Assembly: GCF_002285415.1 (NCBI RefSeq)
Contig: NZ_NSBU01000007.1
Coordinates: 1,078,583-1,142,582 of the forward strand
DNA: 64,000 bases
DNA from: Actibacterium pelagium
GTDB lineage: Bacteria; Pseudomonadota; Alphaproteobacteria; Rhodobacterales; Rhodobacteraceae
Direction: 5' to 3'
A program made the translations under genes and the position numbers. The notes beneath the pieces were generated by a model, which ran no database searches, was not told the origin of the DNA, and saw nothing but the letters and a program-made list of their open reading frames with translations. This document shows positions 58,002 to 64,000 of the stretch, piece by piece. The first letter of the stretch is position 1. Every line of letters starts with the position of its first letter.

Positions 58002-59663
58002 TCACACTTCCAGCGTTTTCGGGCGGGCGCGTTCAAGCCACAGCACGATAATCAGTCGGGTCACAAAGATGGCCGTAAAGACCGATGTGATGATCCCAAA
58101 CATCAGCGTCCAGGCAAAGCCCTGAACCGGTCCAGAGCCCATAACCAGCAGGATCACGGCAGTGATCAGTGTGGTGATGTTCGCGTCGATAATGGCGCTA
58201 AGGGCTTTTTCATAACCCAGCTCAATCGACCGGGCTGGGCCGCGACCGGCCTTCAGCTCTTCACGGATCCGTTCAAAGATCAGCACGTTCGCGTCCACTG
58301 CCATACCGATGGTCAGGACGATACCGGCGATACCCGGCAGCGTCAGCGTGACACCGATTGACGACAGCAGGCCAAAGATCAGGCCTACGTTCACGATCAG
58401 CGCGATGTTCGCGGCAATACCGAACAGGCCATAGCTAAGCCCCATGAAGATCAGAACCGCTGCAAACGCGACGATACAGGCGATCTTACCGGCTTCGATA
58501 CTGTCGGCACCCAGCTCTGGGCCAATGGTGCGTTCCTCAAGGAAGGTCAGCTCTGCTGGCAGCGCACCTGCGCGCAGCAGAACGGCCAGCTCTGTGCTTT
58601 CTTCAACCGAGAAGTTCCCGGTGATGATACCAGAACCGCCCGGAATATGGTCTTGGATGACCGGGGCCGAGATGACCTCTTCATCCAGCACAATCGCGAA
58701 TGGCGAGCCGATGTTCTCAGCCGTATAATCCCCGAACTTCCGCGCACCAGAGACGTTGAACTGGAAGCTGACCGCAGGACGTCCGTTTTGGTCGAAAGAC
58801 GGCTGCGCGTTGGTCAGGTCTTCACCGGTAACAACCGGGGTCCGCTCTAGGATGTAGAAGACCCCCTCGTCATCCAGAGACGGCAGCAGAACGTTACGTG
58901 CCCCGGGGTTCACGGTGTCGTCGCCCGTGCGCGAGACGACCGGGTTAAAGGTCAGCTGCGCGGTGGTGCCGATCAGCGCCTTCAGCTCTTCGGCAGAGCC
59001 CAAGCCCGGCACCTGAATCAGGATGCGGTCCGAACCCTGACGCTGAATCGTCGGTTCACGGGTGCCAACCTCATCCACGCGGCGGCGGATGATTTCCAGC
59101 GACTGGCGAATGGTGCGTTCATCAGTGGCCAGCTTTTCCGCCTCTGACAGGACAACGATCAACTCGTCGCCATCCGCACTGACTTCGATGTCATTCTCAC
59201 CAACGCCAGACAGGCTGACAATCGGACGCGCAAGCGCCCGAACGGCGGTCAGTGCCGATTGCATGCCCTCGGGCTGCGAAATCCGCACACGCAACTCATC
59301 CAGCGCCGAATCCTGACGGCGAATGGTACCGATGGTATCACGCTCTGCCCGTAGGGCATCGCGAACCTCGGGCCACATGGCGTCAATCCGTGCCTCATAA
59401 ACGTCTTCCACCTGCACCTCTGCCAGCAGGTGCGCCCCGCCGCGAAGGTCCAGACCAAGGTTCACAAGGCTAGAGGGCATCCAGCCCGGCCATGCCCCTT
59501 TGGATGCCACAAGCTCTGGTGTTTCGCCCAAAGCTTCGATTTTGGCGACAGCGTCATTATGCCCTTCCACGCGCGTGTAAAACGCGTTGGGCAAGGCGAA
59601 TAGCAGACCAAGGGCGCAGGCGCCCCAGATCATGATCCGCTTCCAAAGGGGGATATTCAGCAT
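58002..59663 (-). CDS. secD: Protein translocase subunit SecD
   Basis: Partner of SecF, 553 residues, six spans with a large periplasmic P1 domain between span 1 and 2. Motifs: LDLRGGAHLLAEVQVED near the N-terminus, LIQVPGLGSAEELKALIG, VLDEEVISAPVIQDHIPGG and the GMAVDANVLIFERIREEL motif in the membrane part. The gene is 9 bp after yajC and 11 bp before the secF start. Confidence 0.97.
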   Translation of the reverse strand: MLNIPLWKRIMIWGACALGLLFALPNAFYTRVEGHNDAVAKIEALGETPELVASKGAWPGWMPSSLVNLGLDLRGGAHLLAEVQVEDVYEARIDAMWPEVRDALRAERDTIGTIRRQDSALDELRVRISQPEGMQSALTAVRALARPIVSLSGVGENDIEVSADGDELIVVLSEAEKLATDERTIRQSLEIIRRRVDEVGTREPTIQRQGSDRILIQVPGLGSAEELKALIGTTAQLTFNPVVSRTGDDTVNPGARNVLLPSLDDEGVFYILERTPVVTGEDLTNAQPSFDQNGRPAVSFQFNVSGARKFGDYTAENIGSPFAIVLDEEVISAPVIQDHIPGGSGIITGNFSVEESTELAVLLRAGALPAELTFLEERTIGPELGADSIEAGKIACIVAFAAVLIFMGLSYGLFGIAANIALIVNVGLIFGLLSSIGVTLTLPGIAGIVLTIGMAVDANVLIFERIREELKAGRGPARSIELGYEKALSAIIDANITTLITAVILLVMGSGPVQGFAWTLMFGIITSVFTAIFVTRLIIVLWLERARPKTLEV

Positions 59664-59672
59664 GTTTGGGTC

Positions 59673-59999
59673 TTACGCTTTTTCTGCCGGTTCGGTTTTG
59701 TTCAGAACAGTGGCGATGGTGGACTGAACCACGCGGACTTTGACGCCATCGGCCAGCTCGACCTCGACCTCGTCCTCATCCTTTACCTTGACGACTTTGC
59801 CGATCAGACCACCTGCGGTCACAACCTGATCGCCACGACGCAGGGCTTCGACCATCGCGCGGTGCTCTTTCATCTTCTTCTGCTGCGGACGGATCAGCAG
59901 GAAGTACATGATGGCAAAGATCAGGATCAGCGGCAGGAATTGCGCGATCGGGTTGGCGGCGCCGCCGGCGGCCTGTGCATATGCAGGAGTGGCAAACAT
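59673..59999 (-). CDS. yajC: Preprotein translocase subunit YajC
   Basis: Small Sec accessory protein of 108 residues with one membrane span (about 20-40, PLILIFAIMYFLLIRPQQKK) and a cytoplasmic domain with MVEALRRGDQVVTAGGLIGK. First gene of the yajC-secD-secF cluster. Confidence 0.96.
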   Translation of the reverse strand: MFATPAYAQAAGGAANPIAQFLPLILIFAIMYFLLIRPQQKKMKEHRAMVEALRRGDQVVTAGGLIGKVVKVKDEDEVEVELADGVKVRVVQSTIATVLNKTEPAEKA

Positions 60000-60312
60000 A
60001 GTTTCGTTCCCTTGTTATTCGAGACCTCTGCGGCCCCTTGTAAATTGGCGGGCACCCTATCGGCGGCCCGATAGGTTGGCAAGGCGATTAGAGGGCATAT
60101 GGGGTGCGGATTTGGGCTGACAAGCATCCATCGCTCACAGAGCGCAACACTGGAAGGCACACGGACGCAAGGCGCGTTTTCCCTTGAACGGTCAAGCACA
60201 ACGCAGACCGGATGCATCCCGGTCCGACTTGCTGCAATCGCCCCTCTTACGTCCAGTGAAAAAAACCGCCATAACACGCGCATCGATTCATCAGTGCCGA
60301 AGGACAAGACCC
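60000..60312. other. Divergent yajC/serS intergenic region
   Basis: About 313 bp that must carry both promoters and the serS leader. A perfect 8-bp hairpin with a 4-nt loop (cctatcgg / ccgatagg, 60056-60075) lies near the yajC side without a T-run, so it is not a classic terminator. Open frames crossing the region are in the wrong frame or lack support. No RNA gene recognised. Confidence 0.5.
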
Positions 60313-61605
60313 ATGCACGACATCAAAGCCATCCGCGAAAACCCGGAAGCGTTCGACGCTGCCCTTGCGCGCCGTGGAGCAGCCCCGATGTCGTCAGAGA
60401 TCCTTGCGCTTGACGACGCCCGTCGCGCCAAGATCCACGCGGCTGAAACCGCGCAGGCCGAACAGAACAAGGCCAGCAAATCGGTTGGTGCCGCCAAGGC
60501 CAAAGGTGACGAGGACGAATTCCAGCGCCTGCGCGCCCTTGTGGGCGAGAAAAAGGCCGAAGTCGCGCGCCTGAACGACGAAGCCAAAGTCGAAGACGCC
60601 AAGCTGACCGATCTTTTGATGGGCCTGCCCAACGCGCCCTATGACGACGTTCCCCAAGGCGAAGACGAAGACGACAACGTCGAAATCCGCAAATGGGGCG
60701 AGCCGCGTAGCTTCGACTTCAAACCGGTCGAGCATTACGAACTGGCCGCCGTGAAGGATGGCATGGACTTTGAAACCGCCGCAAAACTGGCGGGCTCTCG
60801 CTTTGTGCTGCTGTCGGGCGCTGTCGCCCGCCTGCACCGCGCTTTGGCCCAGTTCATGATCGACACCCATGTCGACGAGAACGGCCTGACCGAAACCATT
60901 ACCCCCGTGCTGGTACGCGAGGATATGATGTATGGCACGGGCCAGCTGCCCAAGTTCGGCGAAGACAGCTATCAGACCAAAGACGGCTGGTGGCTGATCC
61001 CCACCGCCGAAGTCACGCTGACCAACATCGTCAACAACATGACGGTCGAGGAACGCTATTTGCCACGCCGCTATGTCGCTGACACCCAGTGTTTCCGCTC
61101 TGAAGCAGGTAGCGCGGGACGTGACACGGCTGGCATGCTGCGCCAGCACCAGTTCGAAAAGGTCGAGATGGTCTCGGTCACCCACCCGGACCAGTCCGAG
61201 GCCGAACACGAACGCATGACCAAATGCGCAGAAGGTATTCTTGAGAAACTGGGTCTGCCCTACCGCACCATGGTTCTTTGCACCGGTGATATGGGCTTCG
61301 GCGCGCGCCGCACCCACGACATCGAGGTTTGGCTGCCCGGTCAGGATACCTACCGCGAGATCAGCTCTGTCTCGACCTGTGGTGACTTCCAGGCACGTCG
61401 CATGAACGCACGGTTCAAGCCCACCGAGGGCGGCAAGCCGCAGTTCCTGCATACGCTGAACGGATCGGGTTTGGCTGTTGGCCGCTGCCTGATTGCAGTG
61501 CTGGAGAATGGTCAGCAGGAAGACGGCTCTGTCCAGCTGCCAGAGGTGCTGCACCCCTATATGGGCGGCAAAACCCAGATCACCGCGGACGGTGTGCTCG
61601 CATGA
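60313..61605 (+). CDS. serS: Seryl-tRNA synthetase
   Basis: Class II synthetase that charges tRNA-Ser, 430 residues from the ATG at 60313 ([20 protein letters not shown]). It has the N-terminal coiled-coil arm (about 25-110), motif 2 [20 protein letters not shown] and motif 3 [16 protein letters not shown]. The frame is open for 43 codons upstream but family similarity starts here. Confidence 0.97.
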   Translation: MHDIKAIRENPEAFDAALARRGAAPMSSEILALDDARRAKIHAAETAQAEQNKASKSVGAAKAKGDEDEFQRLRALVGEKKAEVARLNDEAKVEDAKLTDLLMGLPNAPYDDVPQGEDEDDNVEIRKWGEPRSFDFKPVEHYELAAVKDGMDFETAAKLAGSRFVLLSGAVARLHRALAQFMIDTHVDENGLTETITPVLVREDMMYGTGQLPKFGEDSYQTKDGWWLIPTAEVTLTNIVNNMTVEERYLPRRYVADTQCFRSEAGSAGRDTAGMLRQHQFEKVEMVSVTHPDQSEAEHERMTKCAEGILEKLGLPYRTMVLCTGDMGFGARRTHDIEVWLPGQDTYREISSVSTCGDFQARRMNARFKPTEGGKPQFLHTLNGSGLAVGRCLIAVLENGQQEDGSVQLPEVLHPYMGGKTQITADGVLA

Positions 61606-62306
61606 TTGACCCGATCAAGGCAGTACTGACCTTTTGTGCTGCCTTGTTCTTTGTCTTGTCCCCGGCGCTGACCGGGGGCTTTTCGGGGTATGATCCCGCC
61701 CTTTTCCCGGTTCCTTTTGAGAAACACCCGGCGCAACCGGCAGGCTATGCCTTTGCGATATGGGGGCTGATCTATGCCTGGTTGACGGTGATGGTCGCGG
61801 TCGGGCTTTTCACCGGCCGGGCAACTGATCCGGTGTGGGAAGGTCCCCGTCTTCCGCTGATCTTGTCACTTGCCCCCGGGGCCGCGTGGATTGGCGTTGC
61901 CAATCAGTTCCCGGTCTTGGCCACCTTGTTGATTTTCTGGATGCTTGGAACCGCGCTTTGGGCTTTGCATCGTTGCCCTGACACTGACCGCTGGCTGTTG
62001 CGCGTCCCGGTTGCCCTGTACGCCGGTTGGCTGACAGCGGCGAGTTTCGTCTCATTGGCGCTGGTTGGGACCGGCTTCGGGGTTGGTGACAGCCCCTTGG
62101 TTTGGGCTGTCATCGCCTTGGCTGGGGCAACGGCCACCGGAACGCTAAGCTTCAAATACCTCACCAAAGAGCCCGCCTATGCGGTTGCTCTTTGCTGGGG
62201 CTTTATCGGGATTGTTGTGGCCAACAGCACAGACAATTTTCCCGTCGCCCTACTTGCCGCAGCAGCGACGGCTGTCGTCGGCAAAGTCGGGCTCAAGTTC
62301 ATCTGA
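61602..62306 (+). CDS. TspO/MBR-like multi-span membrane protein
   Basis: A 234-residue protein with seven predicted membrane spans and a short N-terminus. The segment [19 protein letters not shown] resembles the TspO/MBR superfamily; Trp is frequent near span ends. TspO proteins bind tetrapyrroles or cholesterol, but this one is longer than the usual 150-160 residues, so a relative rather than TspO itself is likely. Its ATG overlaps the serS stop by 4 bp, so the two are co-expressed. Confidence 0.75.
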   Translation: MIDPIKAVLTFCAALFFVLSPALTGGFSGYDPALFPVPFEKHPAQPAGYAFAIWGLIYAWLTVMVAVGLFTGRATDPVWEGPRLPLILSLAPGAAWIGVANQFPVLATLLIFWMLGTALWALHRCPDTDRWLLRVPVALYAGWLTAASFVSLALVGTGFGVGDSPLVWAVIALAGATATGTLSFKYLTKEPAYAVALCWGFIGIVVANSTDNFPVALLAAAATAVVGKVGLKFI

Positions 62307-62351
62307 TCACGGGCGGACAAGCTGAAACGAACGCATCCGTTTCAGCCGACG

Positions 62352-63812
62352 TTAGAAGGGTTTTTTGCCCAAGTGTTTCCGAAGCCTCGACGGGGTCGAC
62401 TTGGTCTTGTTCTTATACGGGTTCTTGTCGCTTTGCCCACGCAGGGTCAGCCGGATCGGCGTACCGGGCATGTCAAAGTCTTCGCGTAACCCATTGATAA
62501 GATAGCGACGATAGCTGTCAGGCATCTTGTCCGGATGCGAACACATCACCACGAACCCCGGCGGGCGTGTCTTGGCCTGCGTCATGTAACGCAGCTTGAT
62601 CCGGCGCCCACCCGGGGCGGGGGGCGGATGCGCCTCGACCATGTCATTCAGCCAGCGGTTCAGCGCGGCAGTCGGGACACGGCGGTTCCAAATCTCGTTG
62701 GCCTTCAAGATCGCCTCGTGCAGGCGGTTCAGGCCGCGGCCCGTCTTGGCAGACACGGTGATCAGCGGGGCACCGCGAAGTTGGGGCAGCAGACGGCCAA
62801 AGGCCTCTTTCAGCTCTTTCAGCTTTTCCTGCTTGTCGCCTTCAAGGTCCCACTTGTTTACGGCCACAACAACGGCACGGCCTTCGCGTTCCGCCAAATC
62901 GGCGATGCGCAAGTCCTGCTGCTCGAACGGGATATCCACGTCCAGAAGCACCACGACGACCTCGGCGAATTTCACCGCGCGCAAACCGTCAGAGACCGAA
63001 AGCTTCTCTAGCTTCTCCTGCACCTTGGCGCGTTTGCGCATCCCGGCAGTGTCCCAGATGCGCATGGGCGTATCGTTCCAGGTGAACTGGGTCGAAATCG
63101 CGTCGCGGGTGATCCCGGCTTCTGGGCCGGTCAGCATCTTGTCTTCGCCCAAGATCTGGTTGATTAGGGTCGACTTGCCCGCATTGGGGCGGCCCACGAT
63201 GGCCACCTGAAGCGGCTTTGCGACAGTGATCTGGCGACCGCCGTCAACTTCTTCTTCGGCATCCGCATCCACGTCGATGTCGGTTTCCGGTGCGATCTTC
63301 GCTTCGCGTTCTTTGAACTCGTCTGCGATCGGCGCCAGCATCTCCAGCAACTCGCCCATGCCCTCGCCATGTTCGGCGGACAGGCGCAGCGGATCACCAA
63401 GGCCAAGCGAGTATGCCTCTAGCACACCAGAATCGGCGGCGGCTCCTTCGCCCTTGTTCGCAGCAAGGATCACATGGGCCGAACGTTTACGCAGGATATC
63501 GGCGAAAACTTCATCCGCGGGCAGAACGCCAGCGCGGGCGTCGATCATGAACAGGCAGACGTCAGCCATGTCGACAGCGCGTTCGGTCAGACGACGCATA
63601 CGGCCCTGAAGGCTGTCGTCGGTTGCCTCTTCCAGACCGGCAGTATCGATGACGGTAAAGCGCAGGTCGCCCAGACGCCCTTCCCCTTCGCGCAGGTCAC
63701 GCGTCACCCCGGGCTGGTCATCGACCAACGCCAGTTTTCGGCCAACCAGACGGTTGAACAGGGTGGATTTGCCCACATTGGGCCGCCCGACAAGGGCGAG
63801 GGTAAAGCTCAT
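62352..63812 (-). CDS. der: Ribosome-biogenesis GTPase Der
   Basis: Two-GTPase-domain protein for 50S subunit assembly, 486 residues. G1 motifs [14 protein letters not shown] (first domain, residues 8-21) and [15 protein letters not shown] (second); G3 DTAGLEE and [11 protein letters not shown]4 NKGEG (divergent) and NKWDLEG. A KH-like C-terminal domain follows ([19 protein letters not shown]). The start is the ATG at 63812; the frame extends 25 codons upstream without support. It lies 37 bp after the end of the upstream gene, read on the minus strand. Confidence 0.97.
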   Translation of the reverse strand: MSFTLALVGRPNVGKSTLFNRLVGRKLALVDDQPGVTRDLREGEGRLGDLRFTVIDTAGLEEATDDSLQGRMRRLTERAVDMADVCLFMIDARAGVLPADEVFADILRKRSAHVILAANKGEGAAADSGVLEAYSLGLGDPLRLSAEHGEGMGELLEMLAPIADEFKEREAKIAPETDIDVDADAEEEVDGGRQITVAKPLQVAIVGRPNAGKSTLINQILGEDKMLTGPEAGITRDAISTQFTWNDTPMRIWDTAGMRKRAKVQEKLEKLSVSDGLRAVKFAEVVVVLLDVDIPFEQQDLRIADLAEREGRAVVVAVNKWDLEGDKQEKLKELKEAFGRLLPQLRGAPLITVSAKTGRGLNRLHEAILKANEIWNRRVPTAALNRWLNDMVEAHPPPAPGGRRIKLRYMTQAKTRPPGFVVMCSHPDKMPDSYRRYLINGLREDFDMPGTPIRLTLRGQSDKNPYKNKTKSTPSRLRKHLGKKPF

Positions 63813-63849
63813 GTCATGCTCCGCGAGAGCGTCAGCGCAGAATCGCGCG

Positions 63850-64000
63850 TCAGCGGAAAGCGTGCAATTGCCCCTTTGCCGAGACAATGTAAAGGGTTTG
63901 TCCAGCTACAACCGGATTGGACGCTGCACCGCTTGGGATGTCGATTTCCCCCAAAAGGGAACCATCAACAGGGTCAAAGCTGCGCAGAACCCCGTCGCCA
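63850..64000 (-). CDS. BamB-like PQQ/beta-propeller protein (3' end only)
   Basis: The last 50 codons of a minus-strand gene running past the window edge. The visible sequence, [20 protein letters not shown] and [20 protein letters not shown], is a beta-propeller blade of the PQQ type with repeated Asp/Gly turns, as in the outer-membrane assembly lipoprotein BamB. Location directly before der supports bamB, which is next to der in many proteobacteria. Too little is visible to be certain. Confidence 0.7.
   Translation of the reverse strand, partial: GDGVLRSFDPVDGSLLGEIDIPSGAASNPVVAGQTLYIVSAKGQLHAFR

Overview
The window is chromosomal DNA of an alphaproteobacterium of the Rhodobacteraceae, most likely a marine Roseobacter-group organism (Ruegeria/Phaeobacter-like). 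The evidence is a complete Rhodobacter-capsulatus-type gene transfer agent (GTA) cluster next to cysE, a pdhA-pdhB-pdhC operon in which E1-beta carries its own lipoyl domain, a fused alpha/beta-hydrolase/OsmC protein, the yajC-secD-secF and ccmA-B-C-D-G clusters side by side, and GC-rich codon use throughout. I saw no rRNA, CRISPR array, insertion sequence or integrase.

Layout. 1-7.3 kb: 3' part of anmK, tyrS, a DUF3179 protein, two cyclophilins (one exported, one cytosolic), pgk, class I aldolase and ftsB. 7.4-11.2 kb: pyruvate dehydrogenase E1-alpha, E1-beta and E2, with a perfect 20-bp palindrome on the predicted start site of the operon. 11.2-12.0 kb: cysE. 12.1-26.1 kb: the GTA structural cluster on the minus strand, from the terminase small subunit (g1, about 26.06 kb) to the large tail-tip protein (g15, ending at 12.13 kb), with all expected genes present and intact. 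Its upstream region holds a CtrA-type TTAA-N7-TTAA box and a terminator-like hairpin in the leader. 26.2-31.5 kb: a fatty acid synthesis operon, fabD-fabG-acpP-fabF, followed by mltG and a pseudouridine synthase. 31.5-33.1 kb: a GT92-like glycosyltransferase and an unknown membrane protein. 33.2-34.7 kb: rpsF-rpsR-rplI, then a gene-free stretch with two tandem hairpin/terminator structures (possible small RNA). 35-39 kb: a Crp/Fnr regulator, trigger factor, tRNA-Leu(UAG) and the NAD(P)HX repair enzyme. 39-41.9 kb: glnB-glnA and an unknown membrane-anchored protein. 41.9-48.5 kb: a nuclease-family membrane protein, the hydrolase/OsmC fusion, an NTF2-like protein, purB, two small exported proteins sharing a Cys-motif, an LpxL-family acyltransferase and a DUF1223 protein. 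48.7-51.5 kb: acnB with a well-formed promoter. 51.6-53.2 kb: a less GC-rich accessory patch with one orphan exported protein. 53.2-60 kb: cytochrome c maturation genes, a Mth938-like protein, a TauE/SafE permease and the Sec auxiliary genes. 60.3-64 kb: serS, a TspO-like membrane protein, der and the 3' end of a BamB-like gene.

Most genes are housekeeping: glycolysis to acetyl-CoA to the TCA cycle (pgk, aldolase, pdh, acnB), nitrogen assimilation under PII (glnB-glnA), lipid and envelope synthesis, protein export and translation. The most unusual system is the GTA, a domesticated phage particle that packages random host DNA. It is well described in relatives. What may be new here is the arrangement of its leader, the structured RNA between the capsid gene and g6, and the absence of a visible terminator before cysE. 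I did not find a convincing wholly undescribed multi-gene system. The best candidates for unknown biology are the operator-like dyads at pdhA and acnB, the tandem-hairpin stretch after rplI, the paired Cys-motif proteins after purB and the orphan exported protein at 52.2 kb.
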